A stretch of 64,000 bases of DNA, taken from positions 22,481-86,480 of the forward strand of contig CAZRCZ010000023.1 in the NCBI GenBank assembly GCA_964598765.1, written 5' to 3'. This stretch comes from CAZRCZ01 sp964598765 (GTDB taxonomy: Bacteria; Sumerlaeota; Sumerlaeia; MVZB01; JAJFLK01). Shown here in pieces: positions 51,730 to 61,731 of this stretch. The notes under the pieces were generated by a model. That model worked only from the letters and a program-made list of their open reading frames with translations, searched no databases and had not been told where the DNA came from. Positions within the stretch are counted from its first letter, which is position 1. Every line of letters begins with the position of its first letter. The translations under genes and the position numbers were made by a program.

Positions 51730-52075
51730 AGGGGACTTCACGGCGATGGAGCGGGAGCATCGCGCCCGTAAGAATCCCGTTTATGACGTTGTGTGCTTCC
51801 ACGACCAGCAGTGCGTCGAAATGTATTTCAAGGCGCGCCTGCAAGAGGCGAGGGTTCGATTTTCCCGGACCCAAGATCTGGAATCCTTGCTCGCGTCGTT
51901 AATTGTTGTTGAGCCTCTTTGGGAATTTAGTCGCGATGAATTGAAATGGTTGTCGGCTCGTCCCGTCGAAGTCCGATATCCGGGTGAGTTCGCCGACAAG
52001 GACGATGCGAAGCGGGCGGTGACGGTGGCCCGCCAAATCCGGCGGATCGTCCGCAGACAATTACGGCTGAAATGA
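51692..52075 (+). CDS. HEPN-domain toxin (HepT-like) of a HEPN-MNT module
   Basis: 127 residues from ATG at 51692, overlapping the MNT gene by 38 bp. HEPN helices KPLTRDWIAKAEGDFTAMERE, YDVVCFHDQQCVEMYFKARL and RTQDLESLLASL are clear; RPVEVRYPGEF is the RX4-6Y-like active motif of this subgroup, with Tyr as the likely AMPylation target. Predicted RNase. Its stop touches the convergent nth stop with no spacer. Confidence 0.8.
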   Translation: MKPLTRDWIAKAEGDFTAMEREHRARKNPVYDVVCFHDQQCVEMYFKARLQEARVRFSRTQDLESLLASLIVVEPLWEFSRDELKWLSARPVEVRYPGEFADKDDAKRAVTVARQIRRIVRRQLRLK

Positions 52076-52750
52076 TCAACGAGATATTTCCACACCCCGC
52101 CTCGCGCAAAAGCGCCGAACCGGACAGCGACTGCATAATGGCGAAACTGGCTTGCAGACATTCTGTCCGAACGCCACGAGCCAATCGTTAATTGGAATCC
52201 AAAACTTTTTCGGCAGAATTTCTCGCAGGGCGAATTCGGTTTGCTCCGGCGTTTTGGTTTTCAGGTATCCCCAGCGATTCGTGATCCGATGAACGTGCGT
52301 GTCCACGCAAATGCCCGGTTTGCCGTAGCCGAGCGTGACGACGAGATTGGCGGTTTTGCGCCCGACCCCTTTGAATTTCACGAGTTCTTCGACCTCATCG
52401 GGGACGCGCCCGCCAAATTCGCTCAGCAATCTCCGACTCAAATCCAAAATCGTCCGCGCCTTGGTTTTGTAGAAACCGACGGGAAAAATCGCTTTTTCGA
52501 TATGACTCGGGGTGAGCTTCAACATGGCTTCCGGCGACAGCGCGAGCGCGAATAGCCTGCGCGATGCCTCCGCCGTCGTCTTGTCCTGAGTGCGAAGACT
52601 TAAAATCGTCGCGACCAAAATCATATACGGATCGGCCTTTTGCTCGGAATAAATCGTGACGACGGGCGTCCTCCATTGGCGGCTTGCTCGGCGGAGCGTC
52701 TCCATGACGCGGCGGATCGGGAAGGGGGATTTGACGGGGCGCATCTTCAT
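52076..52750 (-). CDS. nth: Endonuclease III
   Basis: 224 residues. DNA glycosylase/AP lyase for oxidised pyrimidines. The helix-hairpin-helix FKGVGRKTANLV has the catalytic Lys; VDTHVHRI has the catalytic Asp; the [4Fe-4S] loop is CKPVSPLCSRCPVRRFC. SLRTQDKTTAEASRRLF is the family N-terminal segment. Convergent with the HEPN gene. Confidence 0.94.
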   Translation of the reverse strand: MKMRPVKSPFPIRRVMETLRRASRQWRTPVVTIYSEQKADPYMILVATILSLRTQDKTTAEASRRLFALALSPEAMLKLTPSHIEKAIFPVGFYKTKARTILDLSRRLLSEFGGRVPDEVEELVKFKGVGRKTANLVVTLGYGKPGICVDTHVHRITNRWGYLKTKTPEQTEFALREILPKKFWIPINDWLVAFGQNVCKPVSPLCSRCPVRRFCARRGVEISR

Positions 52751-52838
52751 AAACTTCGCATTGAACCATTAAAACTTTGAGAATCAACCCTCTTTTTGGA
52801 TATAAGGAAAGTTTGCGCGAGCAAATCAGAGCGAAAAC

Positions 52839-54653
52839 ATGACGGCCGAATTGAACCAAACCCCAAGGACCTGCTATTGCGGAGAAATACGTTCTTCGCA
52901 CATCGGGCAGACGATTGTCCTCAAGGGGTGGGCGCATTATCGCCGCGATCACGGCGGACTCATGTTCGTGGACCTGCGCGACCGCGAGGGATTGGCGCAG
53001 ATTGTTTTTGATCCCGCCCAACTGACGGAAGAGCGATTTCAATCCGCCCAGCATTTGAAGGGCGAGGACGTCTTGGCCATCCGGGGCAAGGTGCGCGTTC
53101 GTCCCGAAGGAACTCACAATCCGAACATGAAGACGGGCGAGGTGGAAGTCCTCGTCGAGTCGTTCGAGGTCCTCGCCCATTCCGAACCTTTGCCATTCAC
53201 CGTGGACGAATACTGCAAGGCGAGCGAGGACTTGCGGCTTCAATATCGCTACCTCGATTTGCGGCGGCCCCAGATGCGCGACCACATGATCGCGCGGGCG
53301 AAATTGATCCGCACGGTCCGCATTTATCTTGACGGGCAAGGCTTGTTGGAATTCGACACGCCGGTCTTGACGCGCTCGACGCCGGAAGGCGCGCGCGATT
53401 TCCTCGTGCCGAGCCGTTTGAACCCCGGCTCGTTTTACGCGCTCCCGCAATCGCCGCAACTCTTCAAGCAAATCCTGATGGTCGCCGGATTCGACCGCTA
53501 TTATCAAATTGCGCGATGTTTCCGCGACGAGGACTTGCGCGCCAACCGCCAACCGGAATTCAGCCAGATTGACATCGAAATGTCGTTCATCACGCCGGAG
53601 GACATTTTCAAGTTAATCGAGGGGATGATGGTGGCGATCTACCGCGAGATGAAGGGGATTGATCTTCCGGTTCCCTTTCAACGCTTGACCTACGATGACG
53701 CCATGCTCCGGTTTGGCTCGGACAAGCCCGATTTGCGGTTCGGGTTGGAAATCAAAGACGTGACCTCGGTCTTCTCAACCGGATGCGAGTTCAAGGTTTT
53801 TAATTCCGTTTTTGAGAAGGGGGGCGTCGCCCGCGCGATTTGCGTTTCGGGAGGCGCGGATAAGTACTCCAACACGCAACTCAAACCGGGCGGTGAGTTG
53901 CCGGAGCTTGCAGGACGATATGGCGCGAAGGGTCTGGCGTGGTTCCGCGCCGAATCAGGCGAGGGAAGCGGCAAGACCGCGCTCGCTTCGACCATTTCCA
54001 AATTCTTCCAGCCGGCTTGTCTGGCCGCTCTGACTTCGGCGCTGGGGGCCAAGCCGGGCGATTTGATTCTCATCATTGCCGACGACGAGAAGACCGCGGC
54101 GACGGCGATGGGGCAGATTCGCCTCAAGTTAGGACGCGATTTGGACCTCATCAAGTCCGACGCGCTTGAATTTCGCTGGATCACCGATTTTCCCTTCGCC
54201 GAATGGAGCAAGGAGGACAATCGCTGGGCGGCGATGCACCATCCATTCACTTCGCCGCGCCCCGCCGATTTGGATTTGCTCGAAAGCGACATGGGCAAAG
54301 TCAAGGCGCTGGCGTATGATTTGAGTTTGAACGGCGAGGAGATCGGCGGCGGCTCCATCCGAATTCACCGTCCCGACGTGCAGAAGCGCGTTTTTTCCGC
54401 GTTGGGAATCGCGCCCGAGGACGCGGAAAAACGGTTCGGCTTTCTGCTCAAGGCGCTTTCGTTCGGTGCGCCGCCGCATGGCGGAATCGCCTTCGGCATC
54501 GAGCGAATTATGATGAGTCTTCAAGGAACCGATTCAATCCGCGACGTGATGCCGTTCCCCAAGACGCAAAGCGGGACGTGCCTGATGACCGACGCGCCGT
54601 CGCCTGTGGACGCGGATCAATTGAAACAACTTTTTATTCGAACCTTGGTTTGA
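52839..54653 (+). CDS. aspS: Aspartate--tRNA ligase (bacterial type)
   Basis: 604 residues, bacterial length. The N-terminal OB fold (YCGEIRSSHIGQTIVLKGWAH, RDHGGLMFVDLRDREG) binds the anticodon; class II motif 1 TPVLTRSTPEGARDFLVPSR, motif 2 CFRDEDLRANRQPEFSQIDIE and motif 3 GIAFGIERIMM surround the GAD insertion domain (~290-420). I cannot tell discriminating from non-discriminating AspRS by eye. An isochorismatase-like gene follows after 14 bp. Confidence 0.96.
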   Translation: MTAELNQTPRTCYCGEIRSSHIGQTIVLKGWAHYRRDHGGLMFVDLRDREGLAQIVFDPAQLTEERFQSAQHLKGEDVLAIRGKVRVRPEGTHNPNMKTGEVEVLVESFEVLAHSEPLPFTVDEYCKASEDLRLQYRYLDLRRPQMRDHMIARAKLIRTVRIYLDGQGLLEFDTPVLTRSTPEGARDFLVPSRLNPGSFYALPQSPQLFKQILMVAGFDRYYQIARCFRDEDLRANRQPEFSQIDIEMSFITPEDIFKLIEGMMVAIYREMKGIDLPVPFQRLTYDDAMLRFGSDKPDLRFGLEIKDVTSVFSTGCEFKVFNSVFEKGGVARAICVSGGADKYSNTQLKPGGELPELAGRYGAKGLAWFRAESGEGSGKTALASTISKFFQPACLAALTSALGAKPGDLILIIADDEKTAATAMGQIRLKLGRDLDLIKSDALEFRWITDFPFAEWSKEDNRWAAMHHPFTSPRPADLDLLESDMGKVKALAYDLSLNGEEIGGGSIRIHRPDVQKRVFSALGIAPEDAEKRFGFLLKALSFGAPPHGGIAFGIERIMMSLQGTDSIRDVMPFPKTQSGTCLMTDAPSPVDADQLKQLFIRTLV

Positions 54654-54667
54654 GAGGGAATTTCGAG

Positions 54668-55234
54668 ATGAGTCAAAACGCTTCGCATCGGATTCGAAAG
54701 GAAGATTGCGCGTTGATGGTCGTGGACCTTCAGGACCGGCTTCTTCCCGCGATCCATGAGCACGAGCGTGTCAGCGCGCAGGCGGTCAAGTTGATCGAGG
54801 GAGCGAAGATTATCGGGGTCCCGATTGTTTGGACCGAGCAATACAAAAAGGGCTTGGGCGACAGCTCCCCGGAAATCAAGCGCGCGATTGGCGACGCCGC
54901 CAAGCCGCTCGAAAAAATGACGTTCGGTTGTCTGGACGATGACGGAATCAAAAAGCAGGTGAATAATCTCGGTCGAAAGACGTTGGTTTTGTGTGGAATC
55001 GAGGCGCACGTTTGTGTTCTTCAAACCGCTTTGCGCGCGCTGGATGATGGAATGAAAGTGGTTCTCGCCGAGGACGCCGTTTCTTCGCGCAAAGCTTCGG
55101 ACTGCTCCGCGGGAATTGCCCGCATGTATCGGGAAGGGGTGATTCCGGCGACCGTCGAGATGTTGCTGATGGAATGGATGCAAGTCGCCGGAACCGAGAC
55201 GTTCAAAAAAGTTTTGCCGCTCTTGAAATCTTGA
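54668..55234 (+). CDS. Isochorismatase-like cysteine hydrolase
   Basis: 188 residues from ATG 54668, which follows a GAGGGAATTTCGAG stretch. The catalytic triad is Asp in MVVDLQDRLLPAI, Lys in KPLEKMTFGC and Cys in GIEAHVCVLQTALRAL, with the cis-peptide at GIEAHV. The family includes hydrolases of amides such as N-carbamoylsarcosine and nicotinamide; this short, YcaC-like form is of unknown substrate. The next gene starts at a TTGA overlap, so it is co-translated with a bshB-like deacetylase. Confidence 0.85.
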   Translation: MSQNASHRIRKEDCALMVVDLQDRLLPAIHEHERVSAQAVKLIEGAKIIGVPIVWTEQYKKGLGDSSPEIKRAIGDAAKPLEKMTFGCLDDDGIKKQVNNLGRKTLVLCGIEAHVCVLQTALRALDDGMKVVLAEDAVSSRKASDCSAGIARMYREGVIPATVEMLLMEWMQVAGTETFKKVLPLLKS

Positions 55235-55986
55235 CCGATTCCCCTTCCACTTCCCCGCTGGATTTGCTGGCCATTGGCGCGCATCCCGACGACGTGGAGT
55301 TGTTCGCGGGTGGAACGCTGGCGTTGCTGAATCAAAAGGGTTATCGCGTCGGCATTCTGCATATGACGCGCGGCGAGTGCGGAACGCGCGGCACGCCGGA
55401 AACCCGAATGATGGAAAGTCAAGCGGCGGCGCAAATTCTTGGCGCGAAGAAAACGATCACGTTGGATTTGGGCGACGGCCGCTTGGAAAATTCCCAAGCC
55501 AATCGCCAGATCGTCGTCGGCGTGATCCGCAAATTGAAACCGCGAGTCGTGATGACGCATTACCACGAAACTCGCCATCCCGATCATCACCGCGCTCACG
55601 AGTTGGTCCGCGACGCCTGTTTTCTCGCCAACGTCGGCGGGTTTGATCCCGCCACGCTCCGGCACAAAGTTTCGGAAGTCGTCTATTATCTCGGCCACGA
55701 GGGGCGAACTCCGGTCGCCGCCGATTGGATCGTGGACGTCTCGGAAACTTACGAAACCAAAATTCGCGCGTTGCGGGCTTACGAGACTCAATTTCACGCC
55801 CCCGGCAAAACCGATTCGGGTCCGCAAACTTATCTTTCCTCGCCGGAGTTTTGGGAATCGCAGGAAAATTGGTCGCGCCGTTGGGGACATCTGATCGGCG
55901 CGCGGCACGGCGAACCGTTCATCTTTCAGCATCCTCCCCATGCGAATCACGCTTTGGTCAAGATGCTCGCGGACGGAGCGAAGTGA
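55231..55986 (+). CDS. bshB1: Bacillithiol biosynthesis deacetylase BshB1-type (PIG-L family)
   Basis: 251 residues from a TTG start at 55231 that overlaps the previous stop (TTGA); no ATG upstream keeps the family N terminus. Zinc motif AIGAHPDDVELFAGG and HYHETRHPDHHRAHELV with LTRGE-like HMTRGECGTRGTPETR are near-diagnostic for BshB1, which deacetylates GlcNAc-malate in bacillithiol synthesis. bshA and bshC are not in the window. An alternative is a related LmbE-type GlcNAc deacetylase. Confidence 0.85.
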   Translation: MTDSPSTSPLDLLAIGAHPDDVELFAGGTLALLNQKGYRVGILHMTRGECGTRGTPETRMMESQAAAQILGAKKTITLDLGDGRLENSQANRQIVVGVIRKLKPRVVMTHYHETRHPDHHRAHELVRDACFLANVGGFDPATLRHKVSEVVYYLGHEGRTPVAADWIVDVSETYETKIRALRAYETQFHAPGKTDSGPQTYLSSPEFWESQENWSRRWGHLIGARHGEPFIFQHPPHANHALVKMLADGAK

Positions 55987-55995
55987 ACGAACCTC

Positions 55996-56718
55996 ATGCC
56001 CCGCGTGATGGCCATGATTCCCACTTACAACGAAGCGGCCAACATCGCGCCGCTTCTGGAGGCAATTCTCGTTTGTGGTCCAGACTTGGAGGCGCTGGTC
56101 GTGGACGACAATTCACCGGACGGAACATGGAAGTTCGTCAAGGACATCTCGGAAAAGAACCCCCGCGTCCACCTTTTGCATCGTTTGACGGATAAAGGGC
56201 GCGGTCTGGCGGGCATCGCCGGATTCCGCGAAGCGTTGCACCTTGGAGCCGATTGGGTTTTGGAAATGGACGCCGATTTTTCGCATCATCCTCGGTTCAT
56301 TCCGGCGTTCATGGAAGCCTCCAAAAACGCCGACCTCGTGATCGGTTCGCGCATGGTTCCGGGGGGGGGTGAGCAGGGACGCTCGATCATTCGGCGTCAA
56401 ATCAGTTTTTTCGCGAGTCTGTTTATTCGATTGGTTTTGGGCCTTCCGGTCCGCGATCCGACGTCGGGCTTTCGTCTTTTCAGCCGCCGATTGCTGGAGT
56501 CCATGCCTTGGGAGGCCATGCACGCCAAGGGACCGGAGGTCGTGGAGGAAGTTCTCGTCGCCGCTCACGCGCGCGGATTCAAGATCGTCGAAATCCCGAT
56601 TCTCTTTGAAGAACGCCGCGCCGGACAATCGTCCTTCAATTTGAAGATCATGATTCGAGTCCTGTTTTCCGTTATTCGGCTCAGGTTTTTCCCGGGCGAA
56701 TTGCTTCCAAAGGGATAG
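55996..56718 (+). CDS. Polyprenol-phosphate mannose synthase-like GT2 (Dpm1-type)
   Basis: 240 residues. GT-A/GT2 signatures: MIPTYNEAANIAPLL, VVDDNSPDGTW, GRGLAGIAGFREAL, MDADFSHHPRFI (DxD-like) and RDPTSGFRLFSRR, typical of dolichyl/polyprenyl-phosphate beta-mannosyltransferases. No C-terminal membrane domain, so it is the soluble Dpm1 type. It could supply the donor for the TMTC-like enzyme at 9856, an inference from family only. Nine bases after bshB1. Confidence 0.85.
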   Translation: MPRVMAMIPTYNEAANIAPLLEAILVCGPDLEALVVDDNSPDGTWKFVKDISEKNPRVHLLHRLTDKGRGLAGIAGFREALHLGADWVLEMDADFSHHPRFIPAFMEASKNADLVIGSRMVPGGGEQGRSIIRRQISFFASLFIRLVLGLPVRDPTSGFRLFSRRLLESMPWEAMHAKGPEVVEEVLVAAHARGFKIVEIPILFEERRAGQSSFNLKIMIRVLFSVIRLRFFPGELLPKG

Positions 56719-56738
56719 GGCGAATACTTACGATGAGA

Positions 56739-56856
56739 TTTTCACCACCAAGACTCCAACACACAAAGCGGAATGATGAAGGATGAGCGAGTCTCATTCG
56801 CCTTGAGTTCACTTGCTTGATGAATTCTTTGCGCCTTGGTGTCTTGGTGGTGAAAT
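56739..56856. repeat. AGAC-word palindrome 6
   Basis: Arms TTTTCACCACCAAGACTCCA... (56739-56769) and the reverse complement of 56827-56856 (ATTTCACCACCAAGACACCA...) pair nearly fully, between two same-strand genes. Confidence 0.7.
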
Positions 56857-56871
56857 GATAAGTTGCGTCTG

Positions 56872-58014
56872 ATGCCCAGTGATCCTCTCATCTCCAGCGC
56901 CTCCCCTTGGCTTTCGCGCCCTGCTTCATGGATTTATGGAGCGGGAAGATTGGCGCACCGCGAAATATACAACTGGGGATTACGGGAACGGCGAAAATTG
57001 CCGCGCCCAGTGCTCTGCGTCGGCAACCTGACCGTCGGGGGAACGGGAAAAACCCCTTTTCTCATCCGGCTCGCGCAAGAGCTTCGTTTGCGCGGCCATC
57101 ATCCCGCCATTCTGAGCCGAGGCTATAAGGCCGTTCCTCCCGCTCGCAAACCTCGAATCGTTTCCAATGGAACACAAATTTTTGGGTCTTGCGCGGAGAC
57201 GGGGGATGAACCGAGGCTCTTGGCGCGGGGATGTCCCGGTGTTCCGGTCGTGATCGGCGCAAACCGCTATGAGGCGGGAAAACTTGCGCTCGATGCCTTT
57301 CGTCTCGACATCTCTCTGCTCGACGACGGATTTCAGCATGAAGCCCTCGCCCGCGACGCCGATCTGGTGTTATGGGACGCGCGCGACGTGTCGTCGCGAA
57401 TGCGGCAACTTCCGGCGGGGCGTTTGCGCGAGGCGTTATCCGCGCTCCGGCGCGCGTCGGCGATTATTCTCACTCACGCGGAATATCTTGAATCCGACGC
57501 GAGAGAGGAACAATCGCAAAACGTAATTGCGGCATTGAAACGGAAGGCGCCGGGCATTCCCGTTTTCGAAGCGGAAACGGAAGTCACCGGATTTCGGCCA
57601 CTCCAATCTTCCAACTCCGATTCGCCGCTCGATTTGACCGCATATTCGCCTCCCCAAAATCTCCAAGGCAAAAAAGTGATTCTCATCTGCGGCTTGGCCC
57701 GTCCCGATGGATTTGAAGCCATGATCGTCCAAACCGGCGCCGAAGTCGTCGAACATCTTGCCTACGGCGACCACGCCCGATACGATGCTGGAACGCTTCA
57801 AACCGTCGCCGAAGCACTGAAGGAAACCGGAGCGGAGTTGGCCTTGACGACGGAAAAAGATGCGGTCAAATTGGAGAGTCTGAACGCGGAGTTGCCGCCG
57901 CTGGCCGCCGTCGGAATTCAGATGCGCGTGCAGGAACCGGAGCGGTGGAGTTTGTTTCTCGATTCTATTCTGGAGCGAGCCATGCGAAAGGACGGGATGT
58001 TGACGGAGACTTGA
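56872..58014 (+). CDS. lpxK: Tetraacyldisaccharide 4'-kinase
   Basis: 380 residues from ATG 56872. Phosphorylates the 4' position of the lipid A precursor at the inner membrane. Walker A VGNLTVGGTGKTPFLI, then HPAILSRGYK, GDEPRLLA, SLLDDGFQHEALARDADLVLWD and RLREALSALRRA are diagnostic, and LTTEKDAVKL near the end. Implies a lipid A outer membrane. No other lpx genes here. Confidence 0.94.
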   Translation: MPSDPLISSASPWLSRPASWIYGAGRLAHREIYNWGLRERRKLPRPVLCVGNLTVGGTGKTPFLIRLAQELRLRGHHPAILSRGYKAVPPARKPRIVSNGTQIFGSCAETGDEPRLLARGCPGVPVVIGANRYEAGKLALDAFRLDISLLDDGFQHEALARDADLVLWDARDVSSRMRQLPAGRLREALSALRRASAIILTHAEYLESDAREEQSQNVIAALKRKAPGIPVFEAETEVTGFRPLQSSNSDSPLDLTAYSPPQNLQGKKVILICGLARPDGFEAMIVQTGAEVVEHLAYGDHARYDAGTLQTVAEALKETGAELALTTEKDAVKLESLNAELPPLAAVGIQMRVQEPERWSLFLDSILERAMRKDGMLTET

Positions 58015-58089
58015 CTTGATGTTTCGCAGATCATATCCGCATTCACAAATCGTAATTCAAAATTCGTCATTCGCTATTCCTGATTTCCC

Positions 58090-59388
<1,299 letters not shown>

Positions 59389-59460
59389 TTCTTATGAAGA
59401 TAGAGTGATTAACTTCGGGTAATTTCTACGAAACGAATTTACAGCGTTTTTACAGCTTTG

Positions 59461-60096
59461 ATGAAGCTTGCCTCCCATGTTGTATTTGTCTTGATTTGCG
59501 CCCTCGCGGCGCTCAGCGAGACGACTTCTTTCCAAGCCCGCCGTTACGCATTTGCGGCTCAGGTTTCGGCCACCACCCCCGACCACGTCCAAACGCTGGA
59601 ATGGACCCGCAGAGCCTTGGCTTGGGACGCGGACAATTTTCAGGCGCGTTACATTCGGGCGGCCAAGTTCAAGGCGACGGGGCAAAGCGGCGAATTGCGC
59701 GCCTTGCTTCCTCGGTTGCTGGCCGAGCATCCCAATCAGGCGAGCGTCCGTCGGTTGGCCGGGGAGGAGGCGTATCTTCGGCGCGATTACGCCGAGGCGG
59801 GAAATCTTCTCTGGGAGGCGATGGCGATCAATCCCTCGCCCCCGACTTCCCCCTCCAATTTCTGGCGGATGACGATGATGGCTTCGGCGTTGGCGGGAAA
59901 ACAACCGCAAGCCTTGGCGGCGGCGACGCGAGCCTTAGCGCTCGCTCCGGCCGATGCTTTCCTCAAACCGCCGGATCGGCGGGGACTTCTGCTCGATACG
60001 GCGGAGGTGTTTAAGCAGGCAGGGTGGAATTCAGCCTCGGAAGAAGCGAAAAAATTGGCGGAGAATCTTCGAGAAGGAAAGAATTTAACGCAATGA
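59461..60096 (+). CDS. Secreted TPR-like protein
   Basis: 211 residues from ATG 59461 (the codon before is TTG). Signal peptide KLASHVVFVLICALAALS. Residues ~45-200 are helical TPR-like pairs (LEWTRRALAWDADNFQARYI; RRDYAEAGNLLWEAMAINPS). No catalytic motif. The last codons and stop (AACGCAATGA) lie within the left arm of the next palindrome, so the repeat forms the 3' end of the gene. Confidence 0.6.
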   Translation: MKLASHVVFVLICALAALSETTSFQARRYAFAAQVSATTPDHVQTLEWTRRALAWDADNFQARYIRAAKFKATGQSGELRALLPRLLAEHPNQASVRRLAGEEAYLRRDYAEAGNLLWEAMAINPSPPTSPSNFWRMTMMASALAGKQPQALAAATRALALAPADAFLKPPDRRGLLLDTAEVFKQAGWNSASEEAKKLAENLREGKNLTQ

Positions 60097-60172
60097 CGCA
60101 AAGGCGCAAGGACGCCATAATGGCATACCCACAAGGTTATCCTCCTTGCTTCCCTGCGCCTTTGCGTTGAAT
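60083..60172. repeat. Word palindrome 7 (GCAAAGGCGCAAGG type)
   Basis: Arms TTTAACGCAATGACGCAAAG... (60083-60115) and the reverse complement of 60150-60172 (TTCAACGCAAAGGCGCAGGG...). Sits between convergent genes and contributes the stop of the upstream one. Confidence 0.65.
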
Positions 60173-60186
60173 TTTATTGGGGGAGA

Positions 60187-60426
60187 CTATTGCGTTGCTG
60201 GGGCGCCGCGACGCGCCTTGGCTCCGGAATGATCGTAAGGAGCCTTGACGATTTTGCCCGCGCGGATGCATCGCGCGCAGACCCGCAAATGTTTGACTGT
60301 GCCCCGAACGACGACGTGAACCCGTTGAAGGTTGAGATTCCAGCGCCGTTTGGTTTTGTTGTTGGCGTGGGAAACGCTGTGACCGACCGAAGGTTGTTTT
60401 CCGCAAATGTCGCACTTCTGAGGCAT
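60187..60426 (-). CDS. rpmB: Large ribosomal subunit protein bL28
   Basis: 79 residues. MPQKCDICGKQPSVGHSVSHA and RRWNLNLQRVHVVVRGTVKHL are the bL28 core; CDIC with CARC form the C+ zinc-binding type. Stand-alone, as is often the case outside the rpmB-rpmG pair. A small convergent overlap region separates it from the TPR gene. Confidence 0.95.
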   Translation of the reverse strand: MPQKCDICGKQPSVGHSVSHANNKTKRRWNLNLQRVHVVVRGTVKHLRVCARCIRAGKIVKAPYDHSGAKARRGAPATQ

Positions 60427-60598
60427 GATCCAGACTCCAAGTTCATTTCCCCGCTTGGCGCGGGGTCCATGAAAATCTCAAAAAATGACGGGGCGTGTCA
60501 ATACGAAAGCGTTTGACATCTCCGATCTCAGATTTCAGATTTGAGATCGCATCCTCCAACTCCCGGTTCGAATCCGTGAATGGAAGAAAGGTTTTCCG

Positions 60599-61288
60599 AT
60601 GAAATTCCCCTCGTTGTGCTACTTCGTGTCTTCGTGTTTAATTTTAACAGTCCAAAACGTCCACGCCGCGACGAGCGATCCGCCGTCGGATTGGCCGCTG
60701 GTCTTCGTCGATGATTTTGAGAAGGGAGACGCTTCGGCATGGGAACCGACCGATCCGGCGGCATGGAAAATCGCCGAAGATCACGGCGGCCACGTTTATT
60801 CACTCTTTACTCAAAGCAAATACGAGTCGCCCGTCCGTTCGCCGATCAATTATTCGCTCGTCAAGGATAGGGACGTTTCGGATTTTGTCCTAGAAGTCAA
60901 ACTCCGGTCGACCACCAAGGATTACAAACACCGGGACATGTGCGTGATTTTCGGCTATCAGGATCGCTCGCATTTCTATTACGTCCATTTGGCGCTGGAG
61001 AGCGACGCGCACGCCAACTCGATCTTTCTTGTGAACGGAACGCCCCGCGTGTCCGTTGCCAAAACGCGCAACAACGGCATCGCTTGGGGGGAGACGTATC
61101 ATACGGTGCGCGTCGTCCGGAAAGCCTCCAGCGGCGAAATCAGCGTCTATTTCGACGACATGGAAAAGCCGGTGATGACGGCGGTGGATCAGACCTTCAT
61201 CCACGGGCGCGTCGGGGTCGGGTCATTCGACGATACGGGCAACGTGGATGATTTCAAGCTTTGGGGCAAAGCCGCCGGAGGAAAATGA
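60599..61288 (+). CDS. Secreted LamG/3-keto-disaccharide hydrolase-like domain protein
   Basis: 229 residues. The signal peptide (SLCYFVSSCLILTVQNVHA) is encoded by CTTCGTGTCTTCGTGTTTAA, an arm of the intergenic AGAC-word repeat. The mature part is a concanavalin-like jelly roll (DFVLEVKLRSTTKDYKHRDM, HFYYVHLALESD, YHTVRVVRKASSGEISVYFD, GRVGVGSFDDTGNVDDFKLWG), as in DUF1080-type proteins common in Planctomycetes-like bacteria. Probably binds or cleaves a polysaccharide; no catalytic residue is assigned. Confidence 0.7.
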   Translation: MKFPSLCYFVSSCLILTVQNVHAATSDPPSDWPLVFVDDFEKGDASAWEPTDPAAWKIAEDHGGHVYSLFTQSKYESPVRSPINYSLVKDRDVSDFVLEVKLRSTTKDYKHRDMCVIFGYQDRSHFYYVHLALESDAHANSIFLVNGTPRVSVAKTRNNGIAWGETYHTVRVVRKASSGEISVYFDDMEKPVMTAVDQTFIHGRVGVGSFDDTGNVDDFKLWGKAAGGK

Positions 61289-61351
61289 TCGGGGCGTTAG
61301 GCAAAGTGCCCCTTGCGTGCTCGCGGGCGCAAGGAATGGAATGCATCCGAA

Positions 61352-61441
61352 CTAAACCTCTGGCCGATTTTGCCGTTCCTCCAACAAAACTTCCAGCTCC
61401 GCGAATGCCTTGAAGTTAGCCGGATCACGCCTTTCCGTCAT
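61352..61441 (-). pseudogene. Remnant of the partner gene of a small toxin-antitoxin-like pair
   Basis: An ATG at 61441, 17 nt inside the end of the gene at 61425, opens a 29-residue frame (MTERRDPANFKAFAELEVLL...). The AELEVLLEER ending resembles the tail of nucleotidyltransferase-type partners, but the catalytic body is missing. Either an internal deletion has removed it or this is a chance short ORF. Confidence 0.3.
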
Positions 61442-61700
61442 AGGTCCGCTTTGCCCTGCTGATTTCTTGCACGAACGTTCGCATGGCCATGAGTTTGAGG
61501 AGTCGTTGCTCGTGCGCCAATTTGAGATTTTCGCGCAACAGCGTCCGGTCCACGTCGCGGTTATACGCCTCGATGACGGGATCGGGGGGAAACGGGGTTG
61601 CTTCAGTTTGGGCATTTCGGGGTCTCACCGAAGTTAATGGATTTGCGCCACGGCTTGAGGCTCGCCGCGTCTTGCGTTGGTTGCCTTTATTTCGACTCAT
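61425..61700 (-). CDS. Small antitoxin-like protein with basic N terminus
   Basis: 91 residues from ATG 61700 (ATG at 61718 possible; neither has a strong ribosome site). A basic, disordered head (SRNKGNQRKTRRASSR) is followed by one helix pair, PVIEAYNRDVDRTLLRENLK and EQRLLKLMAMRTFVQEISRA. The DVDRTLLRENLKL pattern is what I recall from small proteins encoded next to nucleotidyltransferases. Its partner here is reduced to a remnant. It could be a chance ORF, but the helix pattern argues for a real gene. Confidence 0.45.
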   Translation of the reverse strand: MSRNKGNQRKTRRASSRGANPLTSVRPRNAQTEATPFPPDPVIEAYNRDVDRTLLRENLKLAHEQRLLKLMAMRTFVQEISRAKRTYDGKA

Positions 61701-61731
61701 TTGTGGCTTTCGTCTCATATGTATTCGAATT

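Noticed and set aside
52395..53552. Minus-strand open frame of 385 codons over nth and aspS
   Set aside because: Both covered genes have full family motifs in other frames.
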